64,000 nucleotides of DNA. Source: an uncultured Lachnospiraceae bacterium (GTDB taxonomy: Bacteria > Bacillota > Clostridia > Lachnospirales > Lachnospiraceae). Shown piece after piece: positions 19,432-28,274 of the stretch. The translations under genes were made by a program, and so were the position numbers. Numbering within the stretch: position 1 is the stretch's first letter; every line of letters begins with the position of its first letter. The notes beneath the pieces are model-generated. The model worked only from the letters and a program-made list of their open reading frames with translations. It was not told the DNA's origin and did not search any database. The DNA is taken from positions 1 to 64,000 of the forward strand of contig CATNCF010000011.1 of the NCBI GenBank assembly GCA_950097145.1, given 5' to 3'.

Positions 19432-19626
19432 CTGGAAAGTACCCCAAAATGCCGTTTCCTGCAATTTTGACTCCTAGCCATGCTAGGTGGGTAACCGCAG
19501 CCTCTCTTCTGCCTTCCGCTGCGTAATGACGGCTTGACATCCAATCGGCAATATAAGAATCCCATGAAAATAAATGTAGGTTCAAAATAACAGGGTATCG
19601 AACATCCCAGGAATACTTTCTAGCAT
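19432..19626 (-). ncRNA. ssrS: probable 6S RNA
   Basis: About 195 nt downstream of a strong promoter. The ends pair as GAAAGTA...TACTTTC (extended by CT/AG and CC/GG). A second helix forms from TTTTGA and TCAAAA, bounding an internal loop that contains the ACCTACAT segment, and a distal arm ends in CCTAGC-atg-GCTAGG. A long rod with a closing stem, central bubble and terminal stem at this length is the 6S RNA plan, and the TTTTGAACCTACAT stretch resembles clostridial 6S RNAs from memory. If so, it would bind the housekeeping RNA polymerase by mimicking an open promoter. No database comparison was possible. Confidence 0.65.
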
Positions 19627-19632
19627 AAATTG

Positions 19633-19661
19633 ATTATACTCTATTATGCCCCAAACCGCAA
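19633..19661 (-). promoter_or_regulatory. promoter of the 6S-like RNA
   Basis: TTGCGG, 17 nt, TATAAT on the minus strand, with a predicted start about 7 nt downstream at the base of the closing stem. Confidence 0.7.
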
Positions 19662-19696
19662 CCAAAAATTAATGTTAATTTCATGTTTAAGTCACA

Positions 19697-21712
19697 TTAA
19701 TTACCAGTCTTAGGCTCTGCTGCCTCCTGGCCGTCCTGTGGGGAAACCTGCTGGCCGCTCACCGTTACCGTCAGAACCGCCTGTGTCTCTGCGCCGCTGT
19801 CTGGATTTACCACTGTATAAGTTATGGTATAAATACCTTGCTGCGTGAACACATATTTCTCCTGCTCTTTCCATTCTTCTGCTGTTTTATCCGGAGCTTC
19901 CACTTTAATCTTAATCTGATCTGTCAAATCTGTTCCAGACAAAAGCTCTGCTTTCACACCTTCCCGTAAATCAAGGCTCTCTCCTGCAAGAACCTGCTGC
20001 TGTTCCTTCACACCAGTAACAACGGGCGCTTTGGTGTCTTTTACAGTAACTGTCATAGTCTTTACTTCTGTTGCATTCTGGTTCTCAGGATTCGTTACAG
20101 AATATTCCACGGTATAGATTCCAACCGCATCAAAACAATACTTCGTATAAGCAGAAGATCCTAACGTCTGGAATTCTTTTGCACCTGGCGTCTTCACCTT
20201 AATGACAATTTTAGAGGTCATACTTTTACCTGAAACCAGTTTCGCTGTCACACCAGATTTCAAATTGAGAATGTCATTAAATTCCAGTGTTTTTTTAGAA
20301 GAAACACCTGTAAGCTTTGGCTTCTTGGTATCCTTCACGGTAATCACAGTCTCTTTCTTAGCCACTGCTTTCTTATTGTACGGATTCGCAACGGAATACT
20401 GTACGCGATAAGTGCCCAGCTTACTGAATTTATACTTTTTATATGATTTCTCTGAGAGTTTTTTGTAACTCTTACTTCCTGGCGCCTTCACTTTAATGAT
20501 AACTTTAGACGTCATATTTTTACCTGAAACCAATTTTGCTTTTACGCCAGATTTCAAATTCTTAACTGCATTATATTCTATTGTCTTTTTGGAAGTAACG
20601 CCTGTTAATTTCGGCTTCTTTGTATCTTTTACAGTAACTTTGGAAGTAACTTTTGTTACCAGGCCATTATTGGGATTGGTAACATAATAATTAATTTTAT
20701 AAGTTCCCAGCTTGTTCAGCTTAATGGTACTCTTCTTGTATAGCTTTTCCGTTTTGCTCTTAGGATAAACGATTTTTATCTTAATCTTTTTTGTCAAATT
20801 TTTCTTATCAGCCGTATAAGCTTTTATTTTTGAACGCAGCTTCAGTTTAGAATTATATTCTTTCTTCTGGGTCTTTTTCACTCCCTTTATTACTGCCGGC
20901 TGTGTATCTGCAACCGTATACACTACATCTGCAGACGCACTTCTTCCCAGCGCATCCGTAACCATATATGTAACCCGGTAATTGCCGCCTCTGCGGGTAT
21001 TCACGGTCCCGCTGCTGGTCAGTTTATGGGTAATATCATTTCCAAGAGAATCTCTGGCGCTGATGCCAGCATATGTATTAAAAGCAGAACCATATGTAAC
21101 CTTTGTCTGCGCCCCTGACACATCAATAGAAGGGCGAAGGCTGCTGTAAGGATTTCCTGACATAGGATCAGTAGGATCCCATCCTCTGCTTCCATATCTT
21201 GCCGGTATCTTAATGGCTTCCGGCTTGCCCAAAGGATCATTTGCTGACGAACCGTAGAGAATTGTCACCTTTGTACCCAATCCGCAGTTATCATAAATCC
21301 ATTTAGCGTCTGCCACTGTCAATCGCACACAGCCGTGGCTTGCTGTAGTTCCAAGCTTATTATACTGCACATAAGACTGGGAGGCATAATCCCCATTTGT
21401 ATAATACCATACAGAGTGAAATAAAAATCCTCCTGTTATCCTGGTACAATACTGCCCGTAAGAAGGACCGTCCAGTACCCACCAGCGATACTTCGCCGGA
21501 GTATAAAATGTCCCCACTGGCGTAGCTGATCCTACAGAACATACAAACGCTTTATATGGCGCACCGCCCCGGAACACTGTCACCACATTTGTTCCCTTAT
21601 TTACCTGAATCGTATAACTCCCTGCTGCCTGTGCTTCTCCTTTATTCATCAAGATAGCTGACATCAAAAGAAAACAACATAAAAATAAAACCGCTACTTT
21701 TCTCTTTTTCAT
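19697..21712 (-). CDS. L,D-transpeptidase (YkuD) with five Ig-like repeats
   Basis: 671 aa secreted protein. A signal peptide (MKKRKVAVLFLCCFLL, cleavage after AQA) is followed by the YkuD catalytic domain at about residues 30-165 with the active-site motif SHGCVRL. The rest is a chain of about five domains of about 85 residues separated by TVKDTKKPKLTGV-type linkers, strongly basic (many KK/KS) and probably wall-binding. The enzyme would form 3-3 peptidoglycan cross-links or attach proteins. The ATG at 21712 has GGAGGAG upstream; the track start is 11 codons earlier. Confidence 0.9.
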   Translation of the reverse strand: MKKRKVAVLFLCCFLLMSAILMNKGEAQAAGSYTIQVNKGTNVVTVFRGGAPYKAFVCSVGSATPVGTFYTPAKYRWWVLDGPSYGQYCTRITGGFLFHSVWYYTNGDYASQSYVQYNKLGTTASHGCVRLTVADAKWIYDNCGLGTKVTILYGSSANDPLGKPEAIKIPARYGSRGWDPTDPMSGNPYSSLRPSIDVSGAQTKVTYGSAFNTYAGISARDSLGNDITHKLTSSGTVNTRRGGNYRVTYMVTDALGRSASADVVYTVADTQPAVIKGVKKTQKKEYNSKLKLRSKIKAYTADKKNLTKKIKIKIVYPKSKTEKLYKKSTIKLNKLGTYKINYYVTNPNNGLVTKVTSKVTVKDTKKPKLTGVTSKKTIEYNAVKNLKSGVKAKLVSGKNMTSKVIIKVKAPGSKSYKKLSEKSYKKYKFSKLGTYRVQYSVANPYNKKAVAKKETVITVKDTKKPKLTGVSSKKTLEFNDILNLKSGVTAKLVSGKSMTSKIVIKVKTPGAKEFQTLGSSAYTKYCFDAVGIYTVEYSVTNPENQNATEVKTMTVTVKDTKAPVVTGVKEQQQVLAGESLDLREGVKAELLSGTDLTDQIKIKVEAPDKTAEEWKEQEKYVFTQQGIYTITYTVVNPDSGAETQAVLTVTVSGQQVSPQDGQEAAEPKTGN

Positions 21713-21864
21713 ATTCTCCTCCATTCTGTGCGCCTTTCTGCACAAAAAGGCAGTTAACTGTAATTCTTAAAACAAAAATTACTAAAATTTACCTAATTCT
21801 CAAATATACACACTCCCACAGAATACAAATATTCTGTGGGAGCAAAATAAAACTTTTCTTAATT

Positions 21865-23544
21865 TTACAATGAATTTGCCTGATCAACAACTGTCTTAAT
21901 CGCTGCCGCAGCATCTTCTGGAAGCTTGTTAAAGCCGCCTTCTGCTTCGTCCAGATTTGTTACATAATTTAATCTGTCCTGCATACGTGCCTTTAACTGG
22001 TCAACATAGCTCTTGTCAGACAAGTCTGGAACAAATCCTTCCCATTCAAAGATTTCAATATCTGTGAAAGGTCCCCACTGTTTGAAGTCAGCTTTCTTCT
22101 CAACAATGGCCTCCAATACGCCCAGAGTATCTTTGGGCTGAACTTTTTTGCCCATGAAATCCCCGGTATTGATGATATAACAGTCTACATTCTTAGATTC
22201 CACCAGTGTTTTAAACTTCTCGTAGTCATTTACCAGCGGATAGGTTCTGAATGGGTTTGCATAAGGCTCTACCACAAGCGCATTCGGGTCTACACCTGCC
22301 GCAAGTCTTTCAGCAGTGGAACGCTTGGTTGCAAGAGTAGCTCCCATAACAGAAGCAAGGGATGCACCTTTTAATTTTACTACAGGCGGAATGGTAGGAT
22401 CTTTCATAATCCAGAAGATTGCATTCACAGGAGCATTAATCTTGTCCACACGGTTCGGTGACCATAATTTAGACTTAATCGCACGGCCATTGCCATTACG
22501 CACATCTTCTGTTACCAGCACAACCTTACCATCTTCGTCCAAAGTTGCAGAACAGTTCTGAGCGGTAAGAAGATACTTATTGTCCTCACATGCAGTAGGA
22601 TAATCTGCTGTCTTGTCAAAATATGTGGGTTCCAATGCCACAGACGCACATGTCTCCGCATTGATTACAAATGCGTCGTCATGCAGTACTTTAATCGCAG
22701 AATATTTATTGTTATGTTTTGCATGCGTAAGAGTGGATTTACCAGATCCGGATAATCCAAATACGGCTGCAACATACTTAGAACCGTCATCCAGAGTATA
22801 CTCTTTTTGTCCGCCATGACAAGAAGCATAACCGTTTCTGTTTGCAAGCGCCCACGCAAGCGTAAGGGTTCCTTTCTTATGCTCGCCGAAATATCTCATA
22901 CCCAAAATACCTGCACAGTTGGTGTCTGTATTAAAATAGCACAGGCAGTTCGGATCAGAGATGTCTGTCTTGTCTGTTCCAGTCCACTGAGGATCAGAGA
23001 AAATGTAAATATCTGGTTCATTATCATACAGCTTTGATTCCTTGTACATCTTCACATATTGATCAGACATATACTGGAAGTTCAGCATCCAGGAATACAG
23101 AATGTTCTCTTCTCCTTCTGGAATTAACAGATGTGCTTTTACCATGAACTCAGGATCAAGTCCGATAAATACTTCTGCATGGTACATTGTCTTCCATCTG
23201 GAATCATATACAGCGTCCATCAGAATCTTGTCTAACTCTGTGGTATTTACACCTGGTTTGCCTGTAATTCTTCTGGCTGGAGCATAACGCCCGGTAATAG
23301 AACCATCATTGAATAACAGTACCTTTGTATCAGCGTCTAAACCGAATTCTTCTCCTCTATAAACAGGCATATCTGTTACAACTGTTCCCGGAGAATTTTT
23401 TGCAAGTTCATATGCCTCTCTCAATGTGTTTACTTTTACTACATTGTTTCCATAGAAAGCAGCTTCGATGATGGAACGCGTCTTTGCAAAACCAACTTTA
23501 TCTGGTCCGATTTCTGTTCTTGGATAATAAGCCTTTGTTGCCAT
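21865..23544 (-). CDS. pckA: phosphoenolpyruvate carboxykinase (ATP)
   Basis: 559 aa. It interconverts oxaloacetate and PEP using ADP/ATP. In anaerobes it often works in the PEP-carboxylating, ATP-forming direction. The nucleotide-binding P-loop GLSGSGKSTLTH, the upstream CHGG segment and the metal-binding HDDAFV segment are present, so it is likely active. AGGAGG precedes the ATG and a strong promoter lies upstream. It is monocistronic. Confidence 0.94.
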   Translation of the reverse strand: MATKAYYPRTEIGPDKVGFAKTRSIIEAAFYGNNVVKVNTLREAYELAKNSPGTVVTDMPVYRGEEFGLDADTKVLLFNDGSITGRYAPARRITGKPGVNTTELDKILMDAVYDSRWKTMYHAEVFIGLDPEFMVKAHLLIPEGEENILYSWMLNFQYMSDQYVKMYKESKLYDNEPDIYIFSDPQWTGTDKTDISDPNCLCYFNTDTNCAGILGMRYFGEHKKGTLTLAWALANRNGYASCHGGQKEYTLDDGSKYVAAVFGLSGSGKSTLTHAKHNNKYSAIKVLHDDAFVINAETCASVALEPTYFDKTADYPTACEDNKYLLTAQNCSATLDEDGKVVLVTEDVRNGNGRAIKSKLWSPNRVDKINAPVNAIFWIMKDPTIPPVVKLKGASLASVMGATLATKRSTAERLAAGVDPNALVVEPYANPFRTYPLVNDYEKFKTLVESKNVDCYIINTGDFMGKKVQPKDTLGVLEAIVEKKADFKQWGPFTDIEIFEWEGFVPDLSDKSYVDQLKARMQDRLNYVTNLDEAEGGFNKLPEDAAAAIKTVVDQANSL

Positions 23545-23582
23545 GTTTCCTTGTCCTCCTTAAGTTTTACTTACTACTACAT

Positions 23583-23611
23583 AGAATATCCTTTTGTTAT
23601 TTTTTTGTCAA
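23583..23611 (-). promoter_or_regulatory. promoter of pckA
   Basis: TTGACA, 17 nt, TATTCT on the minus strand about 40 nt before the pckA ATG. Confidence 0.7.
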
Positions 23612-23799
23612 TATTTTTTTGCCATTCTCTGTCAAAAAAGTCCTGGTTTCAGGTTTTCTGGCTGAAAGATTCTTGGGAAGCGCAAAAATACATCATATAA
23701 CTGTACTTCCCTCTCCCGCTGCTGCGGTCAGTCTTATTCTAAACGATTCTCAAAGAAAAATCTATAGAAATCCTGTGAAATTCATAAACTTTTTATAAA

Positions 23800-24126
23800 C
23801 TACCAATATTGCCGCTTTGCTCTCCTTATGGAGATTGCAAACCAGACAATAGCCGTCAAAAACAACAGCATCAGCGCTTTCATAATGACAGGAACAGGCG
23901 TGAAATAATCGTTGACAAAGCCAACGCCGCCATAGACTGCCGCCACTGCACCCATAAGAATGGTTTTTCCATAAACTGCTTCTATATACCCACGCTTGTC
24001 GCGGACAGGGGAATTATCTCCCCCTGTAAAAAAGCTTGTAAGTTCCTGTTTCTTTTTCAGCCTAATGGCAGCATAAATTGCATAAGCCCCATAAGCAAAA
24101 ATAACAACATCAAATAAAATTATCAT
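23800..24126 (-). CDS. small membrane protein, unrecognised
   Basis: 108 aa. I do not recognise a family. It opens with a hydrophobic segment (MIILFDVVIFAYGAYAIYAAI), then a short charged stretch (RLKKKQEL), and two more hydrophobic helices near residues 55-75 and 80-98, ending in RRAKRQYW. The ATG at 24126 has GGGAAGGA upstream. The longer track ORF would add a non-membrane-like N-terminus without a ribosome site. It sits alone between pckA and the CheY-like gene, which is divergent. Confidence 0.65.
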   Translation of the reverse strand: MIILFDVVIFAYGAYAIYAAIRLKKKQELTSFFTGGDNSPVRDKRGYIEAVYGKTILMGAVAAVYGGVGFVNDYFTPVPVIMKALMLLFLTAIVWFAISIRRAKRQYW

Positions 24127-24241
24127 AATTCCTTCCCTTTCTAGAGTATTTTTTTCTATAATATGTTTATTATACTTGCTGTTCCAGTAGTTTGCAATGA
24201 AAAAGCTTACAGATGAAACATAAAAAAAAGCAAAGAAACAA

Positions 24242-24270
24242 TTGAAACTTTTGTCCAATTAGTGTAAAAT
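24242..24270 (+). promoter_or_regulatory. promoter of the cheY-cheX-like pair
   Basis: TTGAAA, 17 nt, TAAAAT about 45 nt before the CheY-like ATG. Confidence 0.65.
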
Positions 24271-24315
24271 TAGATATAGTTTAATAAATTTAGTATTCAG
24301 CAAGGAGCGATTCGA

Positions 24316-24687
24316 ATGGAAAATGTAAAAATACTAATTTGCGATGATTCTATTTTAGCACGCAAACAGTTAAAGGATGCCATTAAAAAATGCGGTTATG
24401 ATAATTTTCTTGAGGCTTCCAACGGACAGGAAGCAATTGACACATATAAAGAGCATAAGCCGGAACTGGTTTTTGTTGATATTGTTATGCCCATTAAAGA
24501 TGGTGTTGAAGCTATTCACGAGATTCGGGAATTCGACCCTACCGCCCATGTGATTGTGGTTTCCTCCGTCGGTACACAGACGCAGTTAAAAAACGCTATT
24601 ATGGAAGGAGCACGGGATTTCATTCAGAAGCCTTTTTCCATTTCCGCCATTAATGATATAATACGTGCGCGTTTTGAAGGGAGATAA
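24316..24687 (+). CDS. CheY-like single-domain response regulator
   Basis: 123 aa, a lone receiver domain. The acidic pocket (ICDDS), the phospho-acceptor Asp in FVDIVMP, the Thr/Ser position in VIVVSSVG and the Lys in IQKPF are all present, so it should be phosphorylated. There is no output domain. It is followed 5 nt later by a gene with a CheX-like phosphatase domain, suggesting a local chemotaxis-like or type IV pilus-like relay. Confidence 0.88.
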   Translation: MENVKILICDDSILARKQLKDAIKKCGYDNFLEASNGQEAIDTYKEHKPELVFVDIVMPIKDGVEAIHEIREFDPTAHVIVVSSVGTQTQLKNAIMEGARDFIQKPFSISAINDIIRARFEGR

Positions 24688-24692
24688 TCGTT

Positions 24693-25589
24693 ATGCATAC
24701 GCAGTTTTTCGGCAATTTTTTGCTCAATAAGGGTGTCATTACTCCTGAGCAGCTAATTGACATACTAAAGATTCAGTCTACTGCCCATAAAAAGCTCGGT
24801 ACACTTGCCATTCATGCAGGATATATGTCCGCAAGCGAGGTGGAAGACGTTTTCATTACCCAGACTCATTATGACAAACTTTTTGGGGAACTGGCTGTGG
24901 AACTTGGCTATCTGACAGAAGATCAGGTAACTGAACTTCTGGCGCTTCAGCTTCCCAACTATATGTTGCTTGGGCAGATTTTAATTGACCAGAACATTAT
25001 TAACCATACGGATCTGGAGAATTTAATTACAGAATATCAGTCTGTCTATGAAATTTATGATCTCGAATTAATCGAAGAACAGAAGCATATGGTAGATAAA
25101 CTCCTGGCAGATTTTTATCTCCCGGAGGATCTTCCTCATGCAGAATATATTCTTTCCTATCTCACGCTCCTTTTTAATGACCTGGTGCGTTTTATAGGTG
25201 AAGATTTTTCCACGCTGAATATTATGGCTCTTCCAGAAGTTCCCACCAACTTCTGTATTTATCAGGAAGTGGAAGGTTCTTTCTCATTTATTTCTGCTTT
25301 GGATATGGAGCGTGAAACAGCCATAACCTTTGCCAGCCGTTACATAAAGGAAGAACTGAACGAATTTGACGAATATGTCACAGCTTCCATGGAGGATTTT
25401 TTGAACCTGCACAATGGTTTATACTCTGTAAATATGTCCAATGATCATTCTATGGAACTGCATTTACAGCCTCCTATGGAACAGGAGGGAGATCTTTTGT
25501 CTACCGGTTGCCCTTCCTATCTTCTGCCAATCATTTTCTCTTTTGGAACTGTGAATTTTATATTTTCCGTTGAGAAAATTGAGGAATAA
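24693..25589 (+). CDS. CheX-like protein with N-terminal MshEN/GspE-type helical repeats
   Basis: 298 aa. Residues 1-110 show two or three repeated helical units (GNFLLNKGVITPEQLIDIL and GQILIDQNIINHTDLENLI) like the N-terminal domains of GspE/MshE ATPases, some of which bind cyclic di-GMP. Residues about 150-298 resemble CheX (AITFASRYIKEELNEFDEYVTASMEDFLN), a CheY-P phosphatase fold. It sits in an operon with the CheY-like gene. Whether it dephosphorylates that partner or binds a nucleotide is inferred. Confidence 0.65.
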   Translation: MHTQFFGNFLLNKGVITPEQLIDILKIQSTAHKKLGTLAIHAGYMSASEVEDVFITQTHYDKLFGELAVELGYLTEDQVTELLALQLPNYMLLGQILIDQNIINHTDLENLITEYQSVYEIYDLELIEEQKHMVDKLLADFYLPEDLPHAEYILSYLTLLFNDLVRFIGEDFSTLNIMALPEVPTNFCIYQEVEGSFSFISALDMERETAITFASRYIKEELNEFDEYVTASMEDFLNLHNGLYSVNMSNDHSMELHLQPPMEQEGDLLSTGCPSYLLPIIFSFGTVNFIFSVEKIEE

Positions 25590-25675
25590 GATAGTGGAAA
25601 CCTTATGGTGCGATAACCATTTCTATAAAGATTAGAGTGTCCAAGGAACGGAGACATATCTTCCTTGGATCAGAG

Positions 25676-25705
25676 ACCCCGCGGCTTACTGCCACGGGGA
25701 TTTTC
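25676..25705 (+). terminator. terminator after the CheX-like gene
   Basis: CCCCG-cggcttactgcca-CGGGG followed by ATTTTCTTACTTT on the plus strand. It lies between two convergent genes. Confidence 0.7.
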
Positions 25706-27193
25706 TTACTTTATTTTCAAAAATTCTTTTACCACGGACTGCATCTCGTCCACTTCACACACTGTTTTGTGTATGACTGGAGCCGTACGGATCTCTTCGA
25801 CTGCCTTTGGTACCTTCACCTTGGACAATGCTTCCAGCTCATCTACTAATTCGAAGTCTGGCTTTTTGTCATATTTGTCATCAATGGCTTTCATTACACT
25901 TCTGGTAAATTTATAAGGACTTGCCGTAGAGGCAATCACTGTTTTCGCCCCATCTTTTGTCTCGTTCCGGTATTTCTTATAAACCGCTGCCGCAACTGCC
26001 GTGTGGGTATCCATAATATATCCGTCGTTCTGGTAAACTTCACGGATTACTGCCGCCGTCTCTTCTTCACTGGCATAATTGCCATAGAATGATGCAAGCT
26101 GTTCTTTCATTTCTTCCGTAATTGTATAAGCGCCTGTCTCCTGGAGAGATTTCATTAATTCCTGATTTTTCTGTGCGCTGTTCCCTGCAATACGGTAAAT
26201 TAACCGCTCCAGATTGCTGGAAATCAAAATATCCATAGATGGAGAAGATGTCAGGATAAATTCTCTGTTCTTGTTATATGTACCAGTGGTAAAGAAATCA
26301 TACAGCACCTTATTTTCATTTGAGGCACAAATAAGTTTTCCTATGGGAAGTCCCATATTCTTTGCATAAAACGCAGCAAGAATATTTCCGAAATTGCCGG
26401 TAGGCACTACCACATTAATTTTTTCACCGCCTTGAATATCACCGGATTTCACCATTTGTGCATAAGCATACACGTAATATACGATCTGCGGAACCAAACG
26501 GCCGATATTAATAGAATTAGCGGAAGAAAACTGGTATCCATTTGCCTTCATCAAACTTGCCAGCGCTGGATCTGAAAACATCTGCTTTACCCCGGTCTGC
26601 GCCTGATCAAAATTTCCATTAATCCCTACCACAAATGTATTATCCCCCTTCTGGGTAACCATCTGTTTCTGCTGGATTGGGCTGACCCCGTCCTTGGGAT
26701 AAAACACGATAATTTTCGTTCCTTTCACCTCTGCAAACCCTGCCAATGCCGCTTTTCCAGTATCTCCAGATGTTGCTGTCAGGATCACAATGTCATTTTT
26801 CACTTCATTCTTCCTGGCTGCCGTAATCAGAAGGTGTGGAAGAATAGAGAGGGCCATATCCTTAAACGCAATGGTAGCGCCATGAAACAGTTCCAGATGA
26901 TAAGCATCCTTTACCTTCACCAGCGGAGCAATTTCACTGGTATCGAACTTCTCATCGTAAGCATTCCTGATACACGCTTTAAGTTCCTCCTCCGTATAGT
27001 CCGTAAGGAACAGCTTCATCACCTCATATGCCATCTCCTGATAAGTCATATCTTTCAGCTTGTCCATCGGAACATCCAATGCTGGGATCTGTTCTGGAAC
27101 AAACAAGCCTCCCTCTTCTGCCAGGCCTTTCAATACTGCCTGGGAAGCTGTTACTTTTTCATCTGCATTTCTTGTACTTACATATAACATCAT
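25706..27193 (-). CDS. thrC: threonine synthase
   Basis: 495 aa. A PLP enzyme that converts O-phosphohomoserine to threonine. The family N-terminus (LYVSTRNADEKV), the PLP lysine in HGATIAFKDMALS, and TATSGDTGKAAL are present. Length fits the longer thrC class. The ATG at 27193 is chosen because AAAGGA lies 8 nt upstream, whereas the track ATG overlaps that site. No hom or thrB is adjacent. Confidence 0.94.
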   Translation of the reverse strand: MMLYVSTRNADEKVTASQAVLKGLAEEGGLFVPEQIPALDVPMDKLKDMTYQEMAYEVMKLFLTDYTEEELKACIRNAYDEKFDTSEIAPLVKVKDAYHLELFHGATIAFKDMALSILPHLLITAARKNEVKNDIVILTATSGDTGKAALAGFAEVKGTKIIVFYPKDGVSPIQQKQMVTQKGDNTFVVGINGNFDQAQTGVKQMFSDPALASLMKANGYQFSSANSINIGRLVPQIVYYVYAYAQMVKSGDIQGGEKINVVVPTGNFGNILAAFYAKNMGLPIGKLICASNENKVLYDFFTTGTYNKNREFILTSSPSMDILISSNLERLIYRIAGNSAQKNQELMKSLQETGAYTITEEMKEQLASFYGNYASEEETAAVIREVYQNDGYIMDTHTAVAAAVYKKYRNETKDGAKTVIASTASPYKFTRSVMKAIDDKYDKKPDFELVDELEALSKVKVPKAVEEIRTAPVIHKTVCEVDEMQSVVKEFLKIK

Positions 27194-27228
27194 CAAATCC
27201 ATCCTTTGCTTCTATCATTATTTCAAAT

Positions 27229-27255
27229 AAACAGGGTGTCCTAAGACACCCCTCA
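27229..27255 (-). terminator. terminator of the SleB-like gene
   Basis: AGGGGTGTC-TTAG-GACACCCTGTTTATTT on the minus strand, between the SleB-like stop and the thrC start. Confidence 0.7.
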
Positions 27256-27303
27256 TTATAAAAGTTTTCTTTTTTTCTGTCAACAAGCGTCTATATAAAA
27301 TTT

Positions 27304-28101
27304 TCAGGGAAGCGTATAAAATTCATGCCCTCCATGCTGAAACAGCCATTTCAGATTCCGGTCAAACCATGCCATATCATAAGGATTCGCCTTTCTCCTT
27401 GCAGAAAAAAACAGCGCTCCCTGGGAGAAATCTTTCTCATGCAGCGCCTGCTCCACCGCCGCTACTGTCTCCGGCATAATTGTAACTGAAAAATATCTCC
27501 CATCAACAGTAGGAGAAAATTGAGGGCTGCCCCCGCTTCTCTCAAAAATAACATCGTACACGGTAGATGCAAATTTATTGCAAAGCACACGGTTCAGAAT
27601 CACTTCTGCCACCAGTATTTTGCCCTGGATATCCTCTCCGCCTGCCTCTGCCTGTACAATCCGGCACAAAGCGTTATAATCCTCTTCTGTAACAATAATA
27701 TCTCCATATGGGTTCAGCGGCTCTTTCTGCATTTCATTGCGCGACGCCTCAATACTGGCGCACACCGCTGTCACTTCCCGCTTTGAAATCCCCACCTTTA
27801 TTTGATCTCTGACCTGCCCCTGGTCTTCCTCCAGTATATCCTGGCATGCGATTGTAAAACTTCCTTCCAGCGGAGAACTCTCTTCAAAACTCTCCTCCTT
27901 TGATTCTTCTGCATCCTGTACCATTTTACTTTTTGCTGAAACCTGATTCTTTCCAGCGCTAAGAAAATTCTGGTCTTTCAGCATAATCATTGCAAAAACA
28001 GTGAATCCAAACACAAGGACCGCACAACTTCTGTATAATTTCTTTGATATGCTTTTTATAGAAAAAAATGCGTTTCGAAACAGGTTTTGAATTGTCAACA
28101 T
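27304..28101 (-). CDS. SleB/CwlJ-type cell wall hydrolase
   Basis: 265 aa. One N-terminal membrane segment or signal (about residues 20-40), then a low-complexity Ser/Glu linker and a C-terminal Hydrolase_2 domain (about 145-265) with EEDYNALCRIVQAEAGGE and the NPYDMAWF stretch. The catalytic Glu of the family fits the first motif. Members cleave spore cortex or vegetative peptidoglycan. The ATG at 28101 has AAGAGG 7 nt upstream; the track ORF extends 53 codons further with no ribosome site. Confidence 0.85.
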   Translation of the reverse strand: MLTIQNLFRNAFFSIKSISKKLYRSCAVLVFGFTVFAMIMLKDQNFLSAGKNQVSAKSKMVQDAEESKEESFEESSPLEGSFTIACQDILEEDQGQVRDQIKVGISKREVTAVCASIEASRNEMQKEPLNPYGDIIVTEEDYNALCRIVQAEAGGEDIQGKILVAEVILNRVLCNKFASTVYDVIFERSGGSPQFSPTVDGRYFSVTIMPETVAAVEQALHEKDFSQGALFFSARRKANPYDMAWFDRNLKWLFQHGGHEFYTLP

Positions 28102-28190
28102 AGTCATTCCTCTTTTCCCTTTAAGATTTCGCGTCTGACTGATGTAATCTTTCCCATTATTTACCATTATATTCTTACAAACTGCAAAAC

Positions 28191-28218
28191 TTGCGTTTCC
28201 CAATTTTTGTGATATACT
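28191..28218 (+). promoter_or_regulatory. candidate promoter of the AP2-domain gene
   Basis: TTGCGT, 16 nt, TATACT; the ATG follows about 55 nt later behind AAAGGAGG. Confidence 0.55.
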
Positions 28219-28274
28219 TATTTTGTAGATTTTCCCCGAAAAAATACATGGGATGAACACGAAAGGAGGATCTT

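Noticed and set aside
19247-19585. 112-aa and 78-aa ORFs on the minus strand
   Set aside because: They overlap the 6S-like RNA and the repeat tract, have no convincing ribosome site, and their sequence resembles no protein family.
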